Source: Corynebacterium alimapuense
GTDB lineage: Bacteria > Actinomycetota > Actinomycetes > Mycobacteriales > Mycobacteriaceae
Length of the DNA: 64,000 nt
Assembly: GCF_003716585.1 (NCBI RefSeq)
Contig: NZ_PTJO01000004.1
Coordinates: forward strand, 62,001 to 126,000
Direction of reading: 5' to 3'
Shown: one piece after another, positions 25,358-35,900 of the stretch
Numbering within the stretch: position 1 is the stretch's first letter
Layout: each line of letters opens with the position of its first letter
The notes under the pieces: model-generated
What the model was told of the DNA's origin: nothing
The model's database searches: none
What the model saw: the letters and a program-made list of their open reading frames with translations, nothing else
Translations under genes and position numbers: made by a program

Positions 25358-27477
25358 AGGAACTCTCGGATTTCCTCCCACAGAAGGGGCTTGAGCGACA
25401 GCGTGTAGGCGTTCGACAAGTGATTGCTGTCCCGATACACGTAGAGATTGCCGATGATCGGGGGGCAGAATCCATCCGCGCAGTACCAAACCGAGGTATC
25501 TACTGCCTTCATGTTAGGAAGCGGATCTAGGTACTGAGCCGATGGGTCTATAGGTTGGTAATACTCATCAAAAAACAGGCCACATGCATCGCTATCTTCC
25601 AGATCCATCATGCACAGCGGAACTGACAGCGGAGAGCCATCTGGGAAAGTACGCCACGGGTTGTCCCGCAATCCAACGAAGGGAATACCTTCATCTGCTA
25701 GAAATTCCCAGAAAGACAGGTAGGACTCGGGGACTTGTTCAATACGCCCCGAAGTCTCGACCCAAGGCCGAGTTGTGGTGGAAATGACTAAATCTGGGTC
25801 TGCTTCCGCCAGCCTGTCAATAACCTGCTCGTTGAACGAAATGCAGTCCTCAGAGAACACACCATCGCGCTCTTCCGCAAAAGTCGGGCAGCTCTGTCGC
25901 AGTAATGGAACGATCCGGAAACCATTTTCTCGTCCCAGCTCGTCGAGCGGGGTGATCCATTGGTCGGCATGCGAGCCACCGGTGAGGTAGACATCACGAT
26001 CTGCCTCCAGATCGCCGTACATACACTCTTCACCGCGTTCATCGACCCGCAGGAGAGTTGGGTCATCACCGAAGCGCGAAATACAATCGTCTCCCCAGAT
26101 CTTCGATCCCATCGTCTCCAGCAGAGCTGGGTCAGGCTGAGCTTCAGCCTGCGGGACAGCTGCTCCGCTAAGCGCTAGTGCACCGGGGTAGACCACCGGA
26201 TCTAAGGAAACGCCACCGACAGCGTTTAAACGCGCCTGCCAAAAAGCCTGACCTGCCAACATCCCAATCAACGCTAGCGTTAGCACTGCCCCGGCAATCG
26301 CTCTTGCCACCGGAGCACCACCTGCCATGAGTTCCTTCTTGGCGCTGGCGGCACGAGCCTCTCCATGGACTGGACGTTTGGCGTGCTGCCGCAGAGGCAT
26401 TTCTACTAGCCGGTGAGTCACATCTGCCAAGACCAAAGACACGGCAAGTGTGCCCAGCCCTAACAGCAAGTCTGGTTCTGGTTGCTCCCATACGAGCAGA
26501 GTGATGATCAGAAGCGGCCAGTGCCACAGATACAGGGAATAGGCGATATCACCCAGCCAACGCATACTCCGATGAGCCAATACTGTCGAGAGACGTCCAT
26601 AACCACCACTGAGGATGATCAGGACCGCACCACCGACTGGGTAGAGAGCGGCTGGACCGGGGAACACTGCTGCGCCGTTGAAGATCACTCCGGTGCTCAG
26701 CACCATAGCCAATCCCACCCAGGTCAGCACTGCTCGCAAGCGACCAGGGAACACAATGTGCTTTGCATAAAGTGCTAGGACTCCACCAAGAGTCAACTGC
26801 CACATTCGAGTCCACGTGGAGTAGTAGTTCAACGACTGATCAACCGCAGACAGCCACCACGCGTAGGCAAATGAGATCACCGTAACCGCGATCAAAGCAG
26901 GTCCGACGAATTTCATTAGGTCATATCCGGCGCGACGCACCCAGATAATAGTCATCGCCAGCGCTATGGCCAGCAGATAAAACTGGCCTTGAACTGACAT
27001 GGACCACAGATGCTGCAATGGGCTCACAAGGTCAGAGGCGACGTTATAATCCGCGTCCTGCCAGATCAATTCCCAGTTCTGATAATAAAGGAGACTTGCA
27101 GTGAATTGATCTGCGATGGGCACTCGACGCAGCTGTGGCACCATAAACCAGCCAATCGCCGCGGTAGCCACTAGCACGAGGATCAGCGCTGGCAGCAGCC
27201 TTCGAATGGTCCGCCAGATCGGCCACCAAGGATTGACTGAAGCGTTTGCCCGCGAGGCATAGCGCAGTTGGGAACCTAAAAAGAAGTAGCCCGACAGCAG
27301 CAAAAACACATCAACGCCGCCAGAGACTCGACCGACAAAGATGTGGAAGATCACCACAAATGCGATCGCGATGCCCCGCAGACCATCAAGATCATAGCGA
27401 TAAGACACCGAAGAAGGCGTTGCCCCTAAGGTCTTATTCGTCTCGGTGGTTCCGGTGGTGGTCACCCGCATAGTCAT
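25354..27477 (-). CDS. Membrane O-acyltransferase (Acyltransferase 3) with C-terminal SGNH domain
   Basis: 707 residues. About ten membrane helices in residues 25-400 form the acyltransferase-3 domain (YDLDGLRGIAIAFVVIFHIFVGRVSGGVDVF, quoted in part: DLDGLRGIAIAFVV, GGVDVFLLLSGYF; later SMRWLGDIAYSLYLWHWPLL). From about 450 an extracellular SGNH domain follows with GGSHADQW (GDSH position, Asp replaced by Gly) and DSNHLSNAYT carrying the catalytic Asp/His. OafA/YrhL-type proteins acylate surface glycans; the substrate here is unknown, with arabinogalactan or a lipoglycan as candidates. GAAGGGG before the ATG. Confidence 0.9.
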   Translation of the reverse strand: MTMRVTTTGTTETNKTLGATPSSVSYRYDLDGLRGIAIAFVVIFHIFVGRVSGGVDVFLLLSGYFFLGSQLRYASRANASVNPWWPIWRTIRRLLPALILVLVATAAIGWFMVPQLRRVPIADQFTASLLYYQNWELIWQDADYNVASDLVSPLQHLWSMSVQGQFYLLAIALAMTIIWVRRAGYDLMKFVGPALIAVTVISFAYAWWLSAVDQSLNYYSTWTRMWQLTLGGVLALYAKHIVFPGRLRAVLTWVGLAMVLSTGVIFNGAAVFPGPAALYPVGGAVLIILSGGYGRLSTVLAHRSMRWLGDIAYSLYLWHWPLLIITLLVWEQPEPDLLLGLGTLAVSLVLADVTHRLVEMPLRQHAKRPVHGEARAASAKKELMAGGAPVARAIAGAVLTLALIGMLAGQAFWQARLNAVGGVSLDPVVYPGALALSGAAVPQAEAQPDPALLETMGSKIWGDDCISRFGDDPTLLRVDERGEECMYGDLEADRDVYLTGGSHADQWITPLDELGRENGFRIVPLLRQSCPTFAEERDGVFSEDCISFNEQVIDRLAEADPDLVISTTTRPWVETSGRIEQVPESYLSFWEFLADEGIPFVGLRDNPWRTFPDGSPLSVPLCMMDLEDSDACGLFFDEYYQPIDPSAQYLDPLPNMKAVDTSVWYCADGFCPPIIGNLYVYRDSNHLSNAYTLSLKPLLWEEIREFL

Positions 27478-27550
27478 CTATCCCCTTCAAACTCCACTAC
27501 AGACTACACATCCCAGGTTCATTACCTAGACGCAGCTAGAGTGGGAAGGC

Positions 27551-27964
27551 ATGGAATTAAACGACATGTTGGCACCACCGCCAGTCCAGCTCCCAACAGA
27601 TCCGGCCACAGGTCTTGATCTTTCATCCCCGGCCACCGCACTCGCCCACCCTGAGAGCCCTTTGGTCTGGGCGGCAAAAGCTGAACAGGCGCTAGAAGAC
27701 GCAGTCTCGGCTGAACAACAGCTCATCGCCTATGCCTTCGCCAGAACCGGATACCATCGTTCGCTCGATCGCCTTCGTGCAAATAAATGGAAGGGCTGGG
27801 GCCCTGTGCCGTGGTCACATGAAGCAAATCAGCCAGTACTGCGGGCAATCGCAGCACTGGCTCGAGCGGCCGCTCTCATTGGGGAACAGCCTGAGTATGA
27901 CCGGTGCCGTCAGATGCTCTCTGATGCAGATCCGGAATCAGTAGATCTACTGATTCCATCCTGA
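27551..27964 (+). CDS. DUF3151 family protein
   Basis: 137 residues, soluble, all-helical. Family features: MLAPPPVQLPTDP at the start, a helix-rich centre with LVWAAKAEQAL and FARTGYHRSLDRLRANKWKGWGPVPW. An actinobacterial protein of unknown function, typically found alone. Divergent from the acyltransferase gene. Confidence 0.88.
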   Translation: MELNDMLAPPPVQLPTDPATGLDLSSPATALAHPESPLVWAAKAEQALEDAVSAEQQLIAYAFARTGYHRSLDRLRANKWKGWGPVPWSHEANQPVLRAIAALARAAALIGEQPEYDRCRQMLSDADPESVDLLIPS

Positions 27965-27992
27965 CGCAGCCCTAGCCACTAGTTCAGCAGAT

Positions 27993-29045
27993 CTAGACGG
28001 CTTCGATCCGGGAGATAGCTTCCTTAGCTACCTGCTCCTGGATACCCATGTCTAGCTCTGAGGTAAAGCCGACGCAGGAGCAGTTGATCTCGCCCAGTAC
28101 GTAGTCATCGGAGCCGTCTTCGCCATCAGCCAGCATAAAGTCGGCAGTCCAGATCAGCGGGATGTTATCTCCACCGAGCTTTTCTGCGATGACCGGACGT
28201 GCAGCTGCGAATAGATCGACGAGTTCCTGCCAAGCCTCTGGCTTGTCATAGGTGTACTTAGCGCCAGAAAACAGGGTCGCGGAGAAGTTGTCTCCACCAG
28301 CAGCCGGCTTCTTATGAATGACAAACACCGGGTTCGGGCCGACCAAGAGGATACGGATCTCGCCTTCAACGATGCGCGGCATGAAGCGCATATCTACGAG
28401 CATGCCATTGTCACCGATGATGTACTGATCACAGAAATCCATGAACTCCGAGAGCTCACGGACCTCAGTGTGGTTATCCACTGCCTCGGTGCACTTGATC
28501 TTGGTGTCCAACGGCAACGCGGTGCCCGGCTCAACCGAGGCAGCCAGTGCTCGGTCCTCGATCTGGACACGCCAGATACCGGAGCCCGTGGAACCACGGT
28601 TCTGCTTAAGCACTCGCTCGCCGTAGGACAGGGAGACCGGGAAGGTCTGGTGGAAGGATTCCACATCGTAGTATGCGGAAGTGTCAGTCGGCACCAGATC
28701 AGTGTCGTTGAGCTTGACCAGCGCGTCCTTAGCGCCGTAAGCCATCATCTCCTCCGGCGTAGACATACCTACCAAGCCAGCCTCCGACAGACGGGAGAGC
28801 AGCTCAAAGTAGCCTTTCTCGCCACCGGGAATATTGCCCGGGTTGACGCGGGAGATGTATCCGCCAAAGTTCTCAGAAACATAAGAGAACAGATCTTCGG
28901 TCCACTCAGGGCGATAGAAAACAACCTCAGAGTCCCAGCCAGCATCTTTGATCGCGTTCACGACGGGCATGGTATCCCGGCGGTGGCCATCGATGTGCTT
29001 ATCGGATCCGCCCTCGACCTCGAAGACGACAATTGCCTTGTTCAA
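27993..29045 (-). CDS. Cj0069 family, ATP-grasp-like protein
   Basis: 350 residues from TTG 29045, chosen because GAAAGGTGA lies 6 bases upstream; the frame is open to 29168 but that extension looks non-coding. The fold appears ATP-grasp-like: a glycine-rich loop after a lysine (VLKQNRGSTGSGIWRV), a later MRFMPRIVEGEIRILLVG strand block and GEINCSCVGF, which matches the ExN metal-binding end of ATP-grasp enzymes. ATP-grasp enzymes ligate carboxylates to amines or thiols; the substrate is unknown. Monocistronic, between DUF3151 and a rhodanese gene. Confidence 0.75.
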   Translation of the reverse strand: MNKAIVVFEVEGGSDKHIDGHRRDTMPVVNAIKDAGWDSEVVFYRPEWTEDLFSYVSENFGGYISRVNPGNIPGGEKGYFELLSRLSEAGLVGMSTPEEMMAYGAKDALVKLNDTDLVPTDTSAYYDVESFHQTFPVSLSYGERVLKQNRGSTGSGIWRVQIEDRALAASVEPGTALPLDTKIKCTEAVDNHTEVRELSEFMDFCDQYIIGDNGMLVDMRFMPRIVEGEIRILLVGPNPVFVIHKKPAAGGDNFSATLFSGAKYTYDKPEAWQELVDLFAAARPVIAEKLGGDNIPLIWTADFMLADGEDGSDDYVLGEINCSCVGFTSELDMGIQEQVAKEAISRIEAV

Positions 29046-29050
29046 GAAAT

Positions 29051-29069
29051 TCACCTTTCGAAAGGGTGA
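29051..29069 (-). promoter_or_regulatory. Inverted repeat covering the ribosome site of the Cj0069-type gene
   Basis: On the minus strand TCACCCTTTCGAAAGGTGA forms a near-perfect palindrome (one bulged base) that includes the Shine-Dalgarno GAAAGGTGA. In mRNA it could form a 7-bp hairpin with a TCGA loop that hides the ribosome site; in DNA it could be an operator. Confidence 0.45.
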
Positions 29070-29259
29070 AGGCACTAAAAGAGCCTCCGGAAATAGTGAT
29101 TCCTTTGTAATTCTAAGGGACCCCTGTGTCCTGCGCGTGGCGAGCAAACACTCAGTTACCAAGGACACATTTCAAATGGCCAAGTGACCATTCCGGCGAT
29201 TCAAGCACTACCCTTGGGACAATCTCGAAACTATTGCCCAACAGAAAGGCCCGATCGAC

Positions 29260-30129
29260 GTGACCGTTCCATTCGATCCGTTCCCTCCATTCCAGGAGTA
29301 TGCCCGCCCCGAACGTCTCGTCTCCGCTTCTTGGCTCTCCGCCCGCCTGGGCACCCCAGGACTGCGCGTAGTCGAATCCGATGAGGACACGCTGCTCTAT
29401 GACATTGGACATCTGCCTGGGGCGGTGCGCATTGACTGGAAGCACGATCTCAACGATCCGATTACTCGAGACCTGGTAGACGGTGAGGCCTTCTCCCAGT
29501 TGATGCGAGATAAGGGCATCAATCGCGATGACACCGTGGTCATCTACGGTGACCAATCCAATTGGTGGGCTTCCTATACATTGTGGGTCTTCGAAATTTT
29601 CGGCCACGCAGATGTCCGACTACTCGATGGCGGGCGAAATGCTTGGATGGCAGAAGAGCGCGATACCTCTTTCATCGTCCCCGAGTTTCCCAAATCCAAT
29701 TACCCCAGCGTCGAACGCAATGACACTCAATACCGCGCATTGGTTACTGAAGTACTCAGCGCCATCGATGCAGAGACTATTATCGACGTCCGCTCCCCCG
29801 ATGAGTTTGCAGGAGTCGCCGAGACTACTGACTACCTGAGCTGTGGGCCAGCGCTTCGTTCTGGGCACATTCCCTCAGCGAAAAACTACCCATGGACCGA
29901 CACAATGCATCCTAATTCTCGGTTCCGATCTCGGGCAGATCTTGAGCAGATCTACGCCGGGCTCGATCCACATGGAGAGACCTTCACCTATTGTCATCTG
30001 GGAGACCAATCCAGCCATACTTGGTTCACGTTGAAGTACCTTCTTGGATTCAAAAATGTCCGAAATTATGACGGCTCATGGGCAGAATGGGGCAACATGA
30101 TCCAAATGCCCATCAGTCGTGGCGAATAG
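29260..30129 (+). CDS. thtR: Thiosulfate sulfurtransferase (tandem rhodanese)
   Basis: 289 residues with two rhodanese domains (about 20-135 and 160-285). The catalytic cysteine is C245 in the loop CHLGDQS; typical actinobacterial enzymes have CRIGERS, so the two arginines that bind thiosulfate are replaced here (R to H, R to Q). Sulfur donor may therefore differ. GTG start with AGAAAGG upstream. Located before accBC, as in C. glutamicum. Confidence 0.9.
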   Translation: MTVPFDPFPPFQEYARPERLVSASWLSARLGTPGLRVVESDEDTLLYDIGHLPGAVRIDWKHDLNDPITRDLVDGEAFSQLMRDKGINRDDTVVIYGDQSNWWASYTLWVFEIFGHADVRLLDGGRNAWMAEERDTSFIVPEFPKSNYPSVERNDTQYRALVTEVLSAIDAETIIDVRSPDEFAGVAETTDYLSCGPALRSGHIPSAKNYPWTDTMHPNSRFRSRADLEQIYAGLDPHGETFTYCHLGDQSSHTWFTLKYLLGFKNVRNYDGSWAEWGNMIQMPISRGE

Positions 30130-30306
30130 CACGCCCACTTTAACCTGCGGAAATAGCATTCTCGTCATCATTTTTCAAAGAAAATCTCAGACCTGACGAA
30201 ATGCTCACGTTTTTGTGTGCAAGAATAGTCTGCATGCGTCGCGAGGCCGCCGAAAAAGGGCGGACCGGCGCGACCTACATTCGCAGCACATGAAAGGGAT
30301 TCCCCA

Positions 30307-32079
30307 GTGGCAGTTGAGACCAAGAAGATCACGAAGGTCCTCGTGGCCAACCGCGGCGAAATCGCCGTCCGCGTGATCCGAGCCGCCAAGGACGCAGGTA
30401 TCGCCAGCGTCGCCGTATACGCGGAGCCTGATGCTGACGCCCTGTTCGTCGGTCTAGCCGATGAGGCTTTTGCACTCGGCGGCCAAAATTCCGCCGAGTC
30501 TTATCTCGTCATCGACAAAGTCATCGACGCCGCTATCAAAGCTGGCGCTGACGCCATCCACCCCGGCTACGGATTCCTCTCCGAAAACGCCGACTTCGCT
30601 CAGGCTGTCATCGATGCGAACTTAATTTGGATCGGCCCCTCCCCGAGCTCGATTGCAGATCTCGGAGATAAAGTAACCGCCCGTCATATCGCAGAGCGCG
30701 CCAATGCTCCCATGGCACCCGGAACCAAGGATCCGGTGGCCAATGCCGAAGAGGTCGAGGCCTTCGCTCGGGAACATGGTTTGCCGATCGCAATCAAGGC
30801 AGCTTTCGGCGGCGGCGGTCGCGGGATGAAAGTCGCTTATTCGATGGACGAGGTCAGCGATCTCTTCGAATCCGCTACTCGTGAAGCCGTCTCGGCTTTC
30901 GGCCGCGGCGAGTGCTTCGTTGAGCGTTACCTCGACCGTGCTCGCCACGTCGAGGCACAGGTATTGGCCGATCAGCACGGCAACGTCGTGGTCATGGGTA
31001 CTCGTGACTGCTCCCTGCAGCGACGTTTCCAGAAACTAGTCGAAGAGGCTCCTGCTCCTTTCCTCACCGAAAGCCAGCGCACAGAGATCCATGAGTCTGC
31101 CAAAGCGATTTGCCGAGAGGCTGGCTACTACGGGGCTGGAACCGTGGAGTACCTAGTCGGAGCAGATGGCTTGATCTCTTTCCTTGAGGTCAATACTCGC
31201 CTACAGGTCGAGCACCCGGTCACCGAGGAAACCACCGGTGTCGATTTGGTCCGGGAGCAGTTCCGCATCGCTGAAGGACAGAAGCTGCGCTTCACCGAAG
31301 ATCCGACTCCGCGTGGACACGCCTTCGAATTCCGCATTAACGGTGAAGACCCAGGCAACAATTTCATGCCCACCCCTGGCGTCATCACTGCCTACGCACA
31401 GCCGGATGGCCCAGGCGTACGCGTTGATTCTGGAGTACGCAATGGTTCGGTCATTGGCGGTCAGTTCGACTCCATGCTGGCCAAGCTCATTGTCACCGGC
31501 GAAACTCGCGACGAAGCTCTCTCTCGTGCCCGTCGCGCACTCGCTGAGTTCACAGTCGAAGGAATGCCGACGGTTCTGCCCTTCCACCGCCACATTGTTG
31601 CCAATGATGCGTTCATCGGCGACGGTGAGTCTTTCGAGGTTTACACCAAGTGGATCGAAGATTCCTGGGATAACCCGCTCGAGGCTTTTGTCGATCCGGC
31701 AGACGTGGACGAAGAAGATGCCATCCCGGCACACCGCGTGGTCGTTGAGGTCGACGGCCGTCGCGTCGAGATCTCCCTGCCAGGAGACTTCGCACTAGGT
31801 GGCGGCTCAGCTTCCAAGAAGAAGCCCAAGAAGCGCCGCACCTCCGGTGGCGCTGGAGGTGCTTCCGGCGATGCTATCGCAGCACCCATGCAGGGCACTG
31901 TCATCAAGGTCGACGTTGAAGAAGGAACCGAGGTCACTGAAGGCGACATCGTCCTAATTCTCGAGGCTATGAAGATGGAAAACCCCGTCAAGGCACACAA
32001 GTCCGGCACCGTCACTGGACTGACGGTAGAAGCTGGCGCAGGCGTAACCAAGGGTCAGGTACTACTCGAAATCAAGTAG
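30307..32079 (+). CDS. accBC: Acyl-CoA carboxylase alpha subunit (biotin carboxylase + BCCP)
   Basis: 590 residues. Biotin carboxylase domain at about 8-450 ([52 protein letters not shown]), a basic linker ([12 protein letters not shown]), then the biotin carrier domain with EAMKMEN and biotinylated Lys556. Supplies carboxybiotin to AccD1 and AccD2. GTG start at 30307 with GAAAGGGAT upstream. Strong terminator directly behind. Confidence 0.96.
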   Translation: MAVETKKITKVLVANRGEIAVRVIRAAKDAGIASVAVYAEPDADALFVGLADEAFALGGQNSAESYLVIDKVIDAAIKAGADAIHPGYGFLSENADFAQAVIDANLIWIGPSPSSIADLGDKVTARHIAERANAPMAPGTKDPVANAEEVEAFAREHGLPIAIKAAFGGGGRGMKVAYSMDEVSDLFESATREAVSAFGRGECFVERYLDRARHVEAQVLADQHGNVVVMGTRDCSLQRRFQKLVEEAPAPFLTESQRTEIHESAKAICREAGYYGAGTVEYLVGADGLISFLEVNTRLQVEHPVTEETTGVDLVREQFRIAEGQKLRFTEDPTPRGHAFEFRINGEDPGNNFMPTPGVITAYAQPDGPGVRVDSGVRNGSVIGGQFDSMLAKLIVTGETRDEALSRARRALAEFTVEGMPTVLPFHRHIVANDAFIGDGESFEVYTKWIEDSWDNPLEAFVDPADVDEEDAIPAHRVVVEVDGRRVEISLPGDFALGGGSASKKKPKKRRTSGGAGGASGDAIAAPMQGTVIKVDVEEGTEVTEGDIVLILEAMKMENPVKAHKSGTVTGLTVEAGAGVTKGQVLLEIK

Positions 32080-32090
32080 CTGTCTGCTCA

Positions 32091-32141
32091 AACCTCAAGA
32101 GGGCTCCCACACATCATGTGGGAGCCCTCTTGAGGTTTTTT
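32091..32141 (+). terminator. Strong intrinsic terminator of accBC
   Basis: A 21-bp perfect stem (32091-32111 with 32117-32137; inner part GGGCTCCCACA/TGTGGGAGCCC) with loop CATCA, followed by TTTTTT. It ends at the stop codon of the convergent PadR gene and may serve both directions. Confidence 0.95.
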
Positions 32142-32739
32142 AAGATTTTCGATCTGAAATTTCCATGGCCGCGCGATCTAGAATCGACACCACCCAATCG
32201 GCATCTTGATCATCTGCCTGCCGCACTACTTCACGGAGACGGCGCATAGCTGCGCGGCGTTTCAGATGAGAATCTTCCGATAGCCCTGGCGTCCGATAGC
32301 CATTGAGAATTTCTCCCCACTCTTCCTGGCGCTGTGCAACCAGAGTGTGACCCTCTTCGGTGAGAGTTGCCATCTTTCGCCCTTCTGCAGCGCTGATACT
32401 AATCAAGCCTTCATCTTCGAGCATGCTCAAACACGGATAGACAGCTCCCGGGCTAGGCACCCAATGTTCGTCTGTGCGGGCGCTCATGGTTGAGATGATC
32501 TGATATCCATGCATCGGAGATTCTGCTAGCAACAGCAAGATGACGCTACGTAAGTCTCCGCGGCCGGCACGCCCGCCGCGACCTCGACCATGCCCACGCC
32601 CCTCGCCGTGACCGTGACCGTGGCCGCGCCCCTCGCCATGGCCGTGCGAGCCTCCACGATGGAAGTGACTACGACGTCCTGCTCGAGCACCGTGTCCCTC
32701 GTGGTGATCTTCGCAGTGATTATTGAGTGTATGGCTCAT
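32140..32739 (-). CDS. PadR-family regulator with His-rich N-terminus (YqjI-like)
   Basis: 199 residues from ATG 32739 (GGAAGGTG upstream). Residues 1-60 are low complexity and extremely rich in His, Gly and Arg (GHGHGHGEGRGHGRGRGG), then a PadR winged helix: LRSVILLLLAESPMHGYQII, SPGAVYPCLSMLEDEGLI, followed by a C-terminal helical region. E. coli YqjI has the same plan, a metal-binding His-rich N-terminus on a PadR domain, and responds to nickel/iron; similar metal sensing is inferred. Duplicated AACGATATATC sites overlap its own promoter. Alternative: the His/Arg tail could bind nucleic acid. Confidence 0.85.
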   Translation of the reverse strand: MSHTLNNHCEDHHEGHGARAGRRSHFHRGGSHGHGEGRGHGHGHGEGRGHGRGRGGRAGRGDLRSVILLLLAESPMHGYQIISTMSARTDEHWVPSPGAVYPCLSMLEDEGLISISAAEGRKMATLTEEGHTLVAQRQEEWGEILNGYRTPGLSEDSHLKRRAAMRRLREVVRQADDQDADWVVSILDRAAMEISDRKS

Positions 32740-32778
32740 GGTCTGCACCTTCCGTGAAGATTAACTAGCGACAAGGCT

Positions 32779-32817
32779 AACGATATATCTATAAATGCTT
32801 CATGTCAACGATATATC
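32779..32817 (-). promoter_or_regulatory. Promoter and two operator-like repeats of the PadR gene
   Basis: AACGATATATC occurs at 32779-32789 and 32807-32817, 28 bp apart; each contains the palindrome GATATATC. On the minus strand TTGACA (complement of 32803-32808) fits a -35 box, with the distal repeat on the -10 side. This placement suggests autorepression. Confidence 0.6.
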
Positions 32818-32892
32818 GCAAAGGAGGTCTTTACATTCTCCCATCAGAGATCCTCCGGGAAAGCTGCTCATCACAGCGCCCACCCACCACCA

Positions 32893-32942
32893 GTACAAAA
32901 ACTCGAACGCCTCCTCGTACTTAGTGCGAGGAGGCGTTCGAG
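32893..32942 (-). terminator. Terminator of pyc
   Basis: An 18-bp perfect stem (32898-32915 with 32925-32942; core CGAACGCCTCCTCG) with a 9-base loop, followed on the minus strand by TTTTTG. It lies 22 bp behind the pyc stop. Confidence 0.93.
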
Positions 32943-32964
32943 TTGGTGAGTTATAAAAAGCGAG

Positions 32965-35900
32965 CTAGCTGATCACGACGATCAGGTCTCCGCCCTCAAC
33001 CTTTGTGGCTTGGGCAAGAGCGACCCGTTCGATAGTGCCATCGATGGTGGCGGTGATGGTCGCTTCCATCTTCATCGCCTCGATGATGGCGACGGGGTCA
33101 CCAGCCTTCACTTCATCGCCGACCTTGGCAGTGACACTGACCACGCCAGCGAATGGTGCTGCGACATGTCCGGTGATGCTGGCATCGGCCTTCTCTGCGG
33201 AGGCTGTAACTGACTCCACGGAGCGGTCACGGACCTTTACCGGGCGGATCTGACCGTTGACGTTCGCGACCACCTGACGCATACCCTTGGCATCGGGCTC
33301 TCCGACGGCGTCGAGTCGTACCACCATCGGTGGTGTTTCGGTATCGGAGGCAAAGCGAATAATGCTCTCCTCGCCTTCCTTGAGACCGTAGAAGAACACG
33401 CGATCCTCCAGCGCGGAGGTATTACCGAACTGGCGACGATGCTCAGCGAACTCAGCAGCCTGCTTGGGGAACAACAGATTGTGCAGTGTGTTGCGGCGGG
33501 TCCAGCGGTCATCGCTCTGCAGCTTTTGTGCGGCATCGTCAGAAACCTCAGCGAGCTTATGCTGACGATCGCCACGACCAGCGAGAGCCTTCTCACGCAG
33601 CAACGGCCAGCCACCGGGCGGGTTGCCCAAATCTCCACGCAGGAAATCGATAACGGAGTCCGGGATGTCATAGCGCTGAGGATCGCTAGCAAAGTCGGCC
33701 GGATCAACGCCAGCGCCGACTAGGTGCAGCGCCAAATCGCCAACGACCTTCGAGGAAGGAGTGACCTTGGTGGGACGCCCCAGCATATCGTTGACAGCGG
33801 CGTAATAATCCTCAATGAGCTCGAACCGATCTCCCAGACCCAGCGCCTTAGCTTGCGTACGCAAGTTAGACAACTGACCACCCGGAATCTCGTGCCGGTA
33901 AACACGACCGGTCGGACCGGGCACACCAGCTTCGAACGGAGCGTAGAGCTGACGGACTGCCTCCCAGTAGGGTTCCATGTCTGATACCGCATCCAGGGAT
34001 AAACCAGTGTCGCGATGAGTATCTGCGAAGGCCGCGACAATCGCAGACAAGGATGGCTGCGAGGTTGTGCCTGCCAGAGGTGCAGAGGCGCCATCGACAG
34101 CGTCAGCGCCAGCCTGTGCTGCTGCGAAGTAGGTAGCCAGCTGGCCGCCTGCAGTGTCATGGGTGTGCACATGGACGGGAAGATCAAACTCGCGGCGCAA
34201 AGCGGTAACCAACTTCGTGGCCGCTGCCGGACGCAGCAGGCCCGCCATGTCCTTGATCGCTAGAACGTGGGCACCGGTGCCCACAATCTCCTCAGCCAGT
34301 CGGAGGTAGTAATCCAGCGTATAGAGCTCTTCCTTGGGATCAAGCAAGTTGCCCGAGTAGGCCATGGCAACTTCTGCCACCGTAGTGTTGGTCTCGAGCA
34401 CGGCATCGATGGCCGGACGCATCTGATCAACATCATTGAGGGCATCGAAGATGCGGAAGATATCAACGCCAGAATCGGCGGCCTCATTAACGAAAGCTCG
34501 GCATACCGAATCCGGGTACGGGGTATAGCCGACGGTGTTTCGCCCACGCAACAACATCTGAATATTGACGTTAGGCATAGCCTCGCGCAGGGAATCTAGT
34601 CGCTGCCACGGATCCTCATAGAGGAAGCGCATCGCCACATCATAGGTAGCACCGCCCCAAGCTTCGACCGAGAGCAACTGCGGGGTCAATCGGCCTACGT
34701 GCTGGGCTGCCGCAACCAAAGCAGAGGAACGAATACGGGTAGCAAGCAGCGACTGATGCGCATCGCGGAACGTGGTGTCCGTGACAGCGAGTGCATCCTG
34801 TTCGCGCAAGTTCTGGGCGAACTTTTTCGGTCCGAGATCACGCAGGAGATCGCGAGAGCCGCGAGGCATAGGAGCATCGCTGGCGGGGGGAAGCTTGCGC
34901 TGAGGACGAACCTCCGTGGGACGCTTTCCATGCGGGTGGTTGACTGTGACATCAGCGAGGTAGTCGAGGATCCGACCCGGCTCGTCGTCAGCCGGTGGAG
35001 CTGCTAGCAACTGGCTGTGCTCCGCAATGAAGCTAGTAGCGATGCGCTTGTGCTGGAAATCTTCCTCGCGCAACAGCGCCCGCAGGAAGCCGATATTGGT
35101 GGCCACGCCGGAGACGGTGAACTCATTGAGCGCACGCTGAGCACGGGCGACAGCAATATCGAAGGTGGCACCACGACAGGTCATCTTGACCAGCATGGAG
35201 TCGAAGTTCGGTGAGATTTCGCCGCCGAGAGAAGCCGCGCCGTCGAGACGCACGCCGGCGCCACCCGGCGAGCGGTAGGCAGTGATGGTTCCGGTATCCG
35301 GGCGGAAATTATTCGCCGGATCTTCGGTGGTGATGCGGCACTGCAAGGCCGCGCCATGAAGCTTGATCTTGTCCTGGGTCAGACCCAGTTCCTTCAAGGT
35401 CGCACCGGCAGCAATATTCATCTGCGCCTTGACCAAGTCGATGGAAGTAACTTCCTCAGTAACAGTGTGCTCAACCTGAATACGCGGGTTCATCTCGATG
35501 AAGACATGGTTGCCCTTCTCATCGACGAGGAACTCCACGGTGCCAGCGCCGTAGTAGCCGATCTTGCGACAGAAGGCCACTGCATCTGCACAGATCTGAT
35601 CCCGCAGTTTCGGGTCCAGGTGCTGAGCAGGCGCGATTTCTACAACCTTCTGATGGCGACGCTGCAAAGAGCAATCGCGCTCAAAGAGGTGGATGACATC
35701 TCCGCTATGGTCACCGAGGATCTGAACCTCAATGTGCTGCGGGTTAATCACCGCACGCTCTAGGTAGACGTTGCCGTCACCGAATGCTGCCGCAGCCTCA
35801 CGAGAAGCTTCAGCTGCTAGCTGTGGCAGCTCCTCCGGGGTACCAACGAAGCGCATTCCGCGCCCGCCTCCACCGGCCACTGCCTTAACGAAAATCGGAT

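Noticed and set aside
28314-29069. 251-residue frame antisense to the Cj0069-type gene
   Set aside because: Lies wholly over a gene with clear ATP-grasp-like motifs; no independent support.
29046-29259. Small gene in the Cj0069/thtR gap
   Set aside because: Short frames only, no ribosome site; the region is better explained as divergent promoters.
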